NCBI GenBank assembly: GCA_007644065.1
Contig: VJWN01000020.1
Coordinates: 1-15,000 of the forward strand
DNA: 15,000 nucleotides
DNA from: Margaritispora aquatica
Lineage: Eukaryota; Ascomycota; Leotiomycetes; Helotiales; Discinellaceae
Reading direction: 5' to 3'
Part shown: positions 1-8,706 of the stretch, piece by piece
Layout of the letters: each line of letters starts with the position of its first letter
Position numbering within the stretch: position 1 is the first letter of the stretch
Notes under the pieces: generated by a model
What the model saw: only the letters and a program-made list of their open reading frames with translations
The model's database searches: none
Told to the model about the DNA's origin: nothing
Translations under genes and position numbers: made by a program

Positions 1-151
1 GATATTCAAATCATGACCTTTACTTCACCAACGAAACATCTGCGTCTTTGTTGTTCGAACTAAATCATCCTCAACACACAAATACGCTTACTTCTCATTA
101 TCTCACCGACATTGAAGTTCGAATTGCAGGCAGGTTCCGCTGCGGACGGAC

Positions 152-1707
152 ATGTACCATCTGCGAAGGGTCAGCATTGTTGCTGTGTTTGTTGTCCTGG
201 CCTGGTTCGGAATTTGGAAACTTCATGAACACCTGGATCCCAACACACAAATCAGACGAGCAGATAGAGGATGCGCGCTGGATCGCTACATCTAAGTGGT
301 GGCTAGACAGGCAATCTTGTAGATGGCTTGGCCTTTGTGGATTGGCACATTGGCAGCCAGATCCAGCAGTGCGGCCATGGAACAAGAGGAGAGCAGGCCA
401 AATGGAGCAAAAGCCAATATGGGAAGAAATACCTGGTGAGGGCTCGAGACTACGACCAGGAGACTGGGATGGAGACCCAAGGGTATTGAAGGAGGTGCCT
501 CAATTCGTTCTGGACAGCGCGCCATTGATACATCTTTATTCTGGAGAGCAATTCTGGCCATCTCACATCGAGGAGCATCTACGACATATGCGTCCGTACT
601 CCAATCACAGCGCTATGGACTTCAACAAGAGTGTCAACCTCGACAATATGGTCGAATTGAATATTGGACATCGTGGACGGAATCTCTTTATGCATAGCAG
701 AGAGGATGTTGAGGATCGACCGGATTGGCTTGGAAGTGCATACAATAAACCTATTCCATATGATGACGATGAGGAGGAAGAGGATGTGGAAGATATGGTA
801 TATTCCGAGTCTTCATCCGGCCAGACTCCTTCGGAAGATGATCTTGAGAGTTGGTTCGATCCTGCAGGACCGAAGCACAAGCACAAAACCGCCGAACCTC
901 TGAAGGAAACTTTTCGAGTTCAACCATCAAGATTCAATAAAATTCGAAAGCGCAATCAGTCGAGTGGAGGATTACCCGTGCTTACGAAGCCTGGTGGATA
1001 TTCTCCCGCTCCTGTGGTCCTTGTGCTTGTGGACAAGGGAGATGGCATCTTGGACGCCTTCTGGTTTTATTTTTACAGCTATAATCTTGGCACAACAGTA
1101 CTGGGTATTCGGTTCGGGAACCACGTGGGTGATTGGGAACATTCACTCATCCGGTTCCATAATGGTGTACCGAAAGCTGTATTCTTCTCGGCTCATTCCG
1201 GTGGTATCGCCTACAAGTACAGTGCTGTTGAGAAGGGTAAAGGACCAGGTAGAGGGGTCGTCCGGTCCTCTATAGTGCACTTGGTAGCCATGCTATGTAT
1301 GCGCAGCCAGGAAAGCATCCTTACGTCCTGCCATTTGGTATACTCGCCGACGTTACGGATAAAGGGCCATTGTGGGATCCGGCATTAAATTACCTCGCCT
1401 TTCACTACAATACATCAATCACTCACGACGTAGATGCCAAGCTCATGACACAAGACAGTTTTCAACCAGCTGCTAGCAACCCCAAGACTCCTGTAGGATG
1501 GTGGTGGTTCAATGGTCATTGGGCGACAAGTTCTACGAATTGAGTGACATGAGGCAATGGCGATTTGCAGGACAATATCATTATGTCAATGGACCTCTTG
1601 GACCAAGATATAAGAATCTGGGAAGAAGTAAGGTGTGTCAATCGAGAGGGGCTTGCATGATTGTGGACAGTTTGTCTGAAGGGAAGAAGAAGTCCTGGGT
1701 GGGATGA
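152..1707 (+). pseudogene. VPS62: VPS62-family protein gene, broken by three frame shifts
   Basis: Members of this family (vacuolar protein sorting-associated protein 62) are implicated in protein traffic to the vacuole; their biochemistry is unclear. I place the start at the ATG at 152: it opens a short basic stretch and a hydrophobic segment (about residues 7-24) suited to a signal anchor, which an ATG at 48 in another frame would not give. Family landmarks, in order: CRWLGLCG (about residue 56), VLDSAPLIHLYSGEQFWP, an acidic run near 760-797, YSPAPVVLVLVDKGDG, GNHVGDWEHSLIRFHNG, GSHAMYAQPGKHPYVLP, FNGHW and RFAGQYHYVNGPLGPR. These lie in three frames, with breaks near 291-295, 1254-1259 and 1518-1523. 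The last two sit in G runs and fit a missing G. No GT-AG intron of usable size bridges them. Apart from the breaks, the roughly 517-residue length and all motifs are normal, so this is either a recent pseudogene or a gene hit by sequence errors. Confidence 0.85.
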
Positions 1708-2789
1708 TGTGACATATGGAGTTTAGATGAGCATCCTGAAGGATTTCCTTGGTCCGTACATACCTAGACATTAGATGGGTAGATGGTGTGCTTGGGAAGC
1801 TTAGATTGGGGATTAGGCGTTTCGTTCTGTCGGATGATACCATGTATGTCTACTTAGACTGTTGATGTTTATGTTTCTAGGGGTAAATTGAGTGTTGGAG
1901 CGATGAAATGACGCGTTTGGAGGAAGGAAAGAAGAGAGATGAGGTCACGACAGAATGATAATGAATTCTACGCCCTATGAGTTGGAATGAAGTCTACGTT
2001 CTCTGAATTGAAGCTGTTTGCTGTATGGTTGTGGCCGTGGAGTAAGTGTTGGCTTTCTGTCAGTTGTTCTTCTAGTCCTACTTTCTTTTTGCATTACTAC
2101 CCTCCGAAGTGTTCGTAAAGAGGGAATTCATCAGGTAGTATGAAGTAGATTGGAGGCTGCACCGCCAATTCTCCAATGCTGTTTCGGCTCGGGATCGATA
2201 GCCCTCTATTCTAAACATTTGAGAAGAAGAGGAGTTGAATACCAGATTGATGAATTCCTAGCAGTGGTAATGGCAGCGTTTCTGAGGAAGTGCTATCAGT
2301 TATCCATCATCCATTGCCTTTTTCGTTGATGCTCCAAGAGGGCCCGCAAGCAAACAGCTATGGTACTAGGAGTTCCTATATCTTTGATTATCATTGTATA
2401 CCCCTCTCTAAGATTGTGAAATGAGGGCCGTCATTGATAATATTGATTTCTCCGTGGTGGATTGTAGCACTTCCCGCCATGGTCATATTTATATGCCAGC
2501 CTGGCTTTTTTTTGATCTCACTTGCTCAAGTACTCCTCACAATGGATACATATAAATATCAGTCCAAGAATGGTGCGAAAGACGCAACTTATTTTCTTGG
2601 ATTTACTGGTACTCATCATCACCACAAAAAGCTAACCTCGACAGAAACGAACGAATCAAAATACCTCAACTCATCCACGCCATCTACACATCCTCCAAAA
2701 TGAAAACAACAGGCCATAAATTTCAGTAACGAATGACAATCTCAGCCTTCATCAGCGGTTCAGCAACATCCATTCCTCAAGTCGATCCC
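1708..2789. other. Intergenic region between convergent genes
   Basis: This is the shared 3' flank of the VPS62-type gene and the ice-binding gene. I see no conserved coding sequence, tRNA or repeat. An open frame at 2434-2703 (+) would start with a hydrophobic stretch but turns into low-complexity His/Thr/Ser text, has no recognisable domain and no convincing start context. I treat it as chance. Confidence 0.6.
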
Positions 2790-3494
2790 TTAGGTGTAGC
2801 AAATATTCTGTGCCACCAAAGCATTTTGCGTCAACGAAACACCAGAACCAAAGCTACACCATGTCCCAGCATTGCTTGTTCCCTGTTTTGCCGTAATAGT
2901 GTTCTTCGCTAGAATATTGCCATTCATAGTCGTATAAACACTAATGTTCACCAACCCGCCCACAACGAAGTAGACGTTGCATGCCTGTGCTCCATTGGCT
3001 AATATCACCTTCGCCCACTCCCCTACGTTAAAATCCCGGCTGATCTTGAAGATGAACTGCCCATTGGGGTTTGTGGCTCCATTCATGGTCACTGCTGCAA
3101 GTGCCGAGAGCCCAGCTGAGGGAGGGGAAATGTATAGACGCCTGGTGCGAGCACAAGTCCATCAAGTAGTGAAGAAGTAAGAGCAACCGTTGGTGTGAGA
3201 GATAGCAGCGCTGTAGGCTGCAACGCAGGCTGCCTCAGCTGCGCAAGCAGGGGCAAGATTGGGATAAAGACCTCCAGTGCAGACTCCAGGGCCGAAACCG
3301 ACGATCGAGGCACCTGGACAGGTTCCACAGCGACCAGTGACGACGGTAGTTGACACTGAATTGATGGAGGTAACACCTAGGACGGCGAAAGAGGTGGCAG
3401 CGCCCATCAAGACTGGTGTATATCTTGGGACCAGTTCAGCGGGATGAGCCTGGACTGTCAAGAGGAGGGAGAGGAGAGTGAAAGTCTTCATCAT
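2790..3494 (-). pseudogene. Secreted ice-binding (antifreeze) protein, DUF3494 family, frameshifted
   Basis: DUF3494 proteins fold as a beta-solenoid flanked by a helix and bind ice, causing thermal hysteresis and blocking recrystallisation; in cold-living fungi they are secreted. The start is one of two adjacent ATGs (3494 or 3491), followed by a signal peptide of about 16 residues ending VQA. Family signatures: ATSFAVLGVTSI near the mature N-terminus, GTCPGASIVGFGPG, a helix rich in Ala, LLDGLVLAPGVYTF, PNGQFIFKI, NGAQACNVYFVVG (about 2957-2997) and GNILAKNTITAKQGTS. The total length, about 234 codons, is normal for a single-domain fungal member. The homology crosses three frames: one shift near 3191-3200, and one in the GGGG at 3124-3127 (CCCC on the coding strand), where one missing C would restore the frame. 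No intron of workable size explains either. Several Cys occur in the first solenoid turns. The family identity is confident; whether the gene is functional is not. Confidence 0.85.
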
Positions 3495-4717
3495 TGTGAC
3501 GGTTGTGGTTTGCTCGTGGAGAATGATTGTGAAGTGAGGAGAGGATTGTTGATGAAGATACTGCTGACGGGGACAGCTTTTGTGTTATATCATTACTGCT
3601 TGTCTCGAGTATGGACCATCCTCAACACATTCTCCGCAGTGGCTTGATGCTGAAAATTCCATGAACGCCTCAATGTGCTCTTTGCTACCCAAGCTGAAGA
3701 AGATGAACCTGTTACAGTGTAGAAGCACCATGTCCGAACCACGAGAACAATGTATTCGATGTCTGCTAAATTCGATGCAAGCCTCTTCTCTTGGAGCGTA
3801 GACACGCGACACTCTCAATATAAGGAAGATTTTCAGTCGGCAGATCAGTTGGCAAAGAGAGGGAACAATTCAGGCTCAAGTGATTTTCAGAACCAAATTC
3901 GGGAGAAACAAGCGAGGCCAAGAGAAAAGTAAGAACGTTGTTAGCATACCCGTTGCAGGAACCAAAATATTTCCAATTCATTCGTGTAGAATAATGCAGC
4001 CGAGAAGAAAATATGTATAGACAAACAGCCAAGAGACGAGAAACACGGACTAGGTCGAAGTTGTTGGTGGATGATTTATGCTGGGATGAGGCTAAATCCT
4101 GTGATGCAACCCATTCGGGAGTGACTGGTAGATGAATATGATCTTATTAAGCCAGCCACAAGACTTTCACAGCTCAAAGCGGTTGGGAACAGAAGAAGAA
4201 GTGAGGAGAATATTGTCCTGAGAATTATCGCTTGGCACCCCACTGAGATGTGAAGACGGGGAGTGTTGAGTCGCTCAAAGACGCAATATGGCTTGGGAAT
4301 CTCAAGTTACACTTAACAGATCAGTTAAGTTTCCCCCTTATTGTAGCATCCTTCTTTGATACAAGGAAAGGAGGCGTAAACTCCCAGTGAGCATCGGTCC
4401 TGTTTGAGAACATCTTACTTTGGACCTTTAGTTTCGCACACCAGTGTATTCTCCCGACAAAGGCGACCAGAGAATAGAAAACCTACGAATGGTGCCTTCA
4501 GAAACACAATATCCTTGCGATACTTCGCTGGCAAATCAAGAATTTCGAGAAGAAGGTCCTTTCTGTTGTTTTGAGGATGCAACAAGACATCAGACTGCTG
4601 ACATCTTTAGGGGAACAAAGCATTGAAAACATCCATTAAGAGGACTGCTTATCTGCACACACACTCGACCAATGCCCCACAATGTCCGCAGACCTCTATA
4701 CCTTCCCAGGGGGTTAT
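3495..4717. other. Intergenic region upstream of the ice-binding gene and downstream of GET3
   Basis: The part next to 3494 should hold the ice-binding gene promoter, and the part next to 4717 the GET3 3' UTR. Open frames on both strands (for example around 3585-3818 and 4444-4626) overlap each other, have no recognisable domains and no consistent splice structure. I see no RNA gene or repeat. Confidence 0.55.
3584..3589 (-). promoter_or_regulatory. Possible TATA-like element of the ice-binding gene
   Basis: Reading the minus strand, GATATAAC lies about 90 bp upstream of the ATG at 3494, a plausible distance for a fungal core promoter. It is a short match and could be chance. Confidence 0.25.
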
Positions 4718-5783
4718 CTACAACCCTCCAGCCGGTGGGACATATGGAGTGATCAGCATCTCACTGAACCTCTCCAACCTCTCCTTACCCCGAACCTCCT
4801 CTACCAGTAATGGCATCTTCACCACATTGAACTCATCGTATAACTCCTCGATCTGTTCCAAATACTTCTTTTGCATCTTCCTTCTTGCGTTACATTGCTC
4901 GCATTCACTTCCGGACTTAGGGAATAGCAATTGATTCACCACAATACAGTGGGTATCAATATGAAAGCTTGCCAACTCCTGAATCATGCGCTCTGTCTCG
5001 TATAAGGATAGGAATTCTGGAATGCAGACACAAACAAATGTTGTCATAGCTTCATCCTTGAATTGTGTATTGACTTCTGTGATTGTTTCCCTCAGAGATT
5101 CAAGCTTCTCCATCATTTCACTAAGGTTTGCGCCATTCGGCAGAGCTCCATTTGCCCCCAGCAGACCATTAAGCATGGGACCGAATTGGGTGGATAGTTG
5201 GGAGATTTTCGCCAGTGCCTTCTCAAGGACGGTAGGGAATTGAAGGAAACGAAGAGTGTGTCCTGTAGGTGCGGTATCGAAGATGATGGTTTCGTAGGAT
5301 AAGGATTTGACTTGTTTGAGGACTTCTGCGAATGACATGGCTTCATCAATACCAGGAATCTGAATCGTTAGTATAGATCTCTGGTACTCTGGACAATCTT
5401 ACTGCGAAAGCCAAATCTTGCATCATTCCACCCATTCCAGCGGCAGGCCCTTCTCCAGCTTCTGCCTGACCCATGAGCTCTTGTATGCTTCCATTTGGAT
5501 CAATCTCCATAGCGCTCAGGTTGGTGAATCCATTGACAAGTCTAGCTTCCTTTCCAAACTTCTGCGAGAAGGCATCTGAAAGGTTGTGTGCGGGGTCAGT
5601 AGAAATGAGGAGGACTGATCTACGAACTCTGGCAAGTTGGATTGCGAGGGAACATGATGTTGTTGTCTTTCCTACTCCTCCTTTACCTCCAACAAAGATC
5701 CAGCGGAGAGTCTTTTGATCTAGGATAGATTGAAGAGTAGGTTCGAGTTGGTCATCGTCTGCGTTGATGAGAGTGGATGACAT
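4718..5783 (-). CDS. GET3: GET3, ATPase of the guided entry of tail-anchored proteins pathway
   Basis: GET3 is a homodimeric cytosolic ATPase (TRC40/ASNA1 in animals, ArsA-related). It receives tail-anchored proteins from the Get4/Get5/Sgt2 complex and delivers them to the Get1/Get2 receptor at the ER. Model: exon 1 5783-5403, intron 5402-5360, exon 2 5359-4718, giving 340 residues, typical of fungal GET3. Visible motifs: deviant Walker [10 protein letters not shown] (residues 32-40), switch I DPAHN (63-67), switch II DTAPTGH (155-161), IPGIDEA at the start of exon 2, a Met-rich, hydrophobic client-binding region around 185-215, and the zinc-binding pair C280/C283 in CEQC that joins the dimer. 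The ATG at 5783 is chosen over an in-frame ATG 44 codons upstream because CAAAATG is a good start context and the longer N-terminus is unlike the family. The frame is intact, in contrast to the two preceding genes. The C-terminus ends PPAGGL. Confidence 0.95.
5360..5402 (-). other. GET3: Phase-0 intron of GET3
   Basis: The intron has donor GTAAGA, branch site ACTAAC about 8 nt before the acceptor, and acceptor CAG. At 43 nt it is near the lower limit for ascomycete introns. Removing it joins LAFA to IPGIDEA in frame, matching the conserved GET3 sequence. Confidence 0.92.
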
Positions 5784-6887
5784 TTTGGTGATGACTGGAT
5801 GATTGTTGGAGGTTGGAGAACTTGGTGGGGTGCTTCTCTGCCTTCTGAGCAGGCTGTGGTTGAGGTCTTTGTGGAGTCTTGTTTGTTGTACTCGGCTATT
5901 TCCCGAGGCTGTCACTCAAATGCCAACCCAACCCAACTGGAGTCATTTTCTGGACAAGAAAGAAGTTCCGTAGGTGTAAGTTGTGTTACCTGGAATATAC
6001 TTTTTATAGATATATCCGTGTGCAAAGCTAGGCCAAGTACTTTGTACATGATGTCCAGGACGCCGAGTGACTGATTCACTCAACACCTCAACTGTATTGG
6101 AGAATCATCATAGTGATACTCGTGATGACCCTCAATATTATAGCTCATATCTGGGACAAGTTCACACTATGTCTTGCTTAAGCCTGGCATCCCAAGAGCC
6201 AAGCATTCGTCAAACCAAGGGTTTGCTCGAAGAATAATTTTTATTTCCTGTCGCAAACCTTTTCTGAGCAAACTCAAATAGAGTGGCATTGAAAGACTTT
6301 TACCTCTTTTACTTTCATTCATTCATCCTTTTTTAACTTCACAGAATGCCTTCGTCGTCTATCAATCTTCTCCCAAAGCGAGTTACACATCCTGTGCTGA
6401 TAGCAGATTAGGAGAGCAAAACAATGCAGGCTAAAGAGGGGTAATACAAACCAAAACCTAACATTACAATGTTTTAAGTTGTATTGTAACTTGAAATTGT
6501 AAGGTTATTATTGTGGCTTGCATTACGCTAAATATACTTGTATAGCGCTTGCTGTGTATATATTTGTTGTGCTCCATAAAATATACAATTGGCCCTAGTA
6601 TACATAACATCTTTATCACAAGAAGATCCAGAAAATAATTAGAAACAATCGGTGTTTTCCAAATTTGTGTCACGTGGTTGAGTTATAGGCTAAGGTTTGA
6701 TATATATGCGCTTGCTAATCATAAGCTAGCTGGGGTTACTACTATAGCTGTTTCGATTTACAGTATATATAGATCATTTACTTGCCTTCAACTCGTGATT
6801 CACGCAAACCCACAAAAATCAGTCAACCTTAAGATCAGACCCTCCTTCCACGCTCTCCCACATCCCATCAAGTTAAGTCTTATTGCC
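5784..6887. other. Intergenic region upstream of GET3
   Basis: It contains the GET3 5' flank, then from about 6460 to 6660 a markedly A/T-rich stretch with no conserved coding content. A TCACGTGG at 6670-6677 resembles motifs inside the repeats further right, so old mobile-element remnants may lie here. No RNA gene was seen. Confidence 0.5.
6001..6008 (-). promoter_or_regulatory. Possible TATA box of GET3
   Basis: TATAAAAA on the minus strand, about 220 bp upstream of the GET3 ATG. It lies in an A/T-rich patch, so the match is only suggestive. Confidence 0.25.
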
Positions 6888-7441
6888 TGATATGCGAAAT
6901 AGAGATTAAGGGTTAATTGAGCTTGATAGAGCTTGGGAGAGGATGTTTTGGGGGGGGGGGTTCTCTCCTCTTGATCGAGTTGTCTGTCTATTATTGAGGA
7001 GCTCTCTCGAGCTTCTCTAGGGGATTAGGGTGCTTTGTCAGCACCCCTAAGCTAAGCTAGATTAGGTATAGGGTATAGCCTATACTTCCAGCACCCGAGA
7101 TAGCCTATAGCAAACTAAGAACCCTATTCCAGGTATCTGTAGTTACTAATTAGGGGTCTTTTATTCAACATAATTATAACTTGAACATAGGTAATGTAAA
7201 GGCTACAAAACTGCTGTGCTACTGGGAGAGTGGTGTGAGAGGATAGGGTAGCACTAGGTCTATAACACTCTCATCTAGTACGTCTACAATACAAAATTAT
7301 AAAGCCCTCCAAATTAGTTGGGAAAGAAGAAGATGTATTCTGTGTAATTTCGTAAGCTCCCTATAAAAGGTCCCACCCGCCGTCACGTGCTATGGCCACC
7401 TGACAGATCAGATGACTCGCCGGCTCTCAACCACTACAGTA
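6888..7441. mobile_element. Composite non-coding repeat (MITE-like), copy 1
   Basis: The left half (6888-7171) matches each arm of the palindrome at 12026-12576, starting with the same tip (TGCGAAATAGAGATTAAG) and ending TTTTATTCAACAT. The right half (7172-7441) matches the elements at 11506-12025 and ends in CCACTACAGTA, the terminal repeat of that second family. It therefore looks like half of one palindromic element joined to half of another. No transposase-like coding is present, so movement would need a helper in trans. It contains an 11-nt G run at 6950-6960. The boundaries come from comparing copies inside this window. Confidence 0.75.
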
Positions 7442-7778
7442 ACTTGAAGCTACACTTAAAAAAGGACTGCGAGTACAGAATGAGCAACAATCTTTGAAAG
7501 TGACCATGAAGACGCACTCCCACTTGGCATCGAGAACCTCTCCTTCTCGGACTAGTTTTGAAAATTTTCTTCGTCCTTGGGGGCAATGCTGTACCGATTC
7601 CGACTTTGATCGCGCCATTACTGAGATAATTTCACTATATAATCCTAAAGCTTGATATAGATTGGACTTTTGTACGCTAGGTATTAGGTAGCCAGATATT
7701 CAGAGCTTCAAGATACTCCACTTTGGAGACTTGAAGCAATCAGAGGACTTCTCTTCGCCACCCTGGTGTGAAGAAAAA

Positions 7779-7927
7779 ATGGTTTTAGATGAGTTGAAAC
7801 GGTACACACTTCTCCCCAATTTTGGTTCTTTATACTAACAATGTCGTTCTTTAGAGATGATCGTCAACCTGTCGCTTCGCGACGGTGTCTTGAGGGTGAT
7901 GCTTTTCACGATCTATTTACTCTGTAA
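7779..7927 (+). CDS. Possible tiny spliced ORF of 31 residues
   Basis: ATG at 7779 in good context (AAAAAATGG), exon 7779-7801, intron 7802-7854 with GTACAC donor, ACTAAC branch site and TTTAG acceptor, then exon 7855-7927 ending in TAA. The product is MVLDELKR followed by a short charged tail; I recognise no family. The splice signals are better than expected by chance, but the peptide is very short. It may be the 5' remnant of a gene cut off by the GC-richer block that follows, or a non-coding spliced RNA. Confidence 0.25.
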
Positions 7928-8285
7928 CGCCCATTAGTTGGATGTTTTAGCCTCGTCCCATATCGGGATGGCCCGTGCCAAAATTCGGCAATCCCATCCG
8001 GCTGTAGAGGGTACCAGCAGGTGATCCCAGCTCCAACTCTTTCTCCAATTCGACGGAACCTCGTAAACGTCGGACCCTGGAACGGGATTCACCTTCTGGC
8101 CTGCTGCACGTGGATTCCCCTCCTCTGCTATCCCTGAACGATCGTGCTCACCTGGTAACCATTTGGGTCCTCCCGAGGCTACCCGCATCTGTCGATCTCT
8201 CAGATCAGAACCATTCTCGACAGACAATCCACGGTCTGGGGCAGTCGAGTCTGCCGCCGCACACTCTTTCACCCCATCACACCGC
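7923..8285. other. GC-richer block of unknown nature
   Basis: This block is clearly richer in G+C than the A/T-rich DNA to its left. It begins TGTAACGCCC, which resembles the start of some LTRs, but I find no matching end, second LTR, primer site or polymerase. An open frame runs on the minus strand (7934-8272), but it lacks an ATG and has no recognisable domain. It could be an old mobile-element remnant. Confidence 0.3.
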
Positions 8286-8521
8286 CGATTGTAGTCATGT
8301 AATATGTAATATGGCTTGAAGTTTATGACCGTCGCTCAGCTGAAATCCGAGGCGGAAAGGGAAGTCTGACAACAGCCCAACTAGTACAAATTCGGATGCT
8401 CCCTTCAAGCCTCTGAAGCAAGCTGAGTTGTCCTTAGCATATTAACAAAATTGAGGCTTGCCTTGATACAGTCTTAATGTGCTGGTGCTCCACGAATGTT
8501 CCACCTTATCAGGGTCCAGGA

Positions 8522-8566
8522 CCCCTTCTCCTTCTCCTCCTCCTTCTTTCTTCTTCTTCTTACTTA
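8522..8566 (+). promoter_or_regulatory. Pyrimidine tract upstream of the membrane-protein gene
   Basis: An almost pure C/T stretch (repeats of CTT and CTC) lies about 140-185 bp before the ATG at 8707. Such tracts are common near transcription starts of fungal genes. Confidence 0.4.
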
Positions 8567-8626
8567 CAACTACACAGCACAGGCTAGGCCAGGCCAGAGC
8601 TCCTCAAGTCAGAAAATCTGCCAACG

Positions 8627-8641
8627 AAAAAAAAAAAAAAA
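8627..8641 (+). repeat. A15 homopolymer
   Basis: Fifteen A residues between the pyrimidine tract and the ATG at 8707. A poly(dA) run here could help keep the promoter free of nucleosomes, or lie in the 5' UTR. Confidence 0.7.
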
Positions 8642-8706
8642 GAATTGGTTTACACATATTGATTGTTTCTCAGCTCTAAGCTCCCAGCCAGTGCGACTTC
8701 AGAAGG

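Noticed and set aside
48..151. ATG at 48 as the start of the VPS62-type gene
   Set aside because: Its first 80 or so residues are in the wrong frame for the signal anchor that starts at 152 and show no family likeness.
2434..2703. 89-codon open frame
   Set aside because: Low-complexity C-terminal half, no splice or start support, and no family likeness.
7934..8272. 112-codon open frame on the minus strand
   Set aside because: It starts with GTG and no usable ATG, has no recognisable domain, and probably reflects the GC-richer composition.
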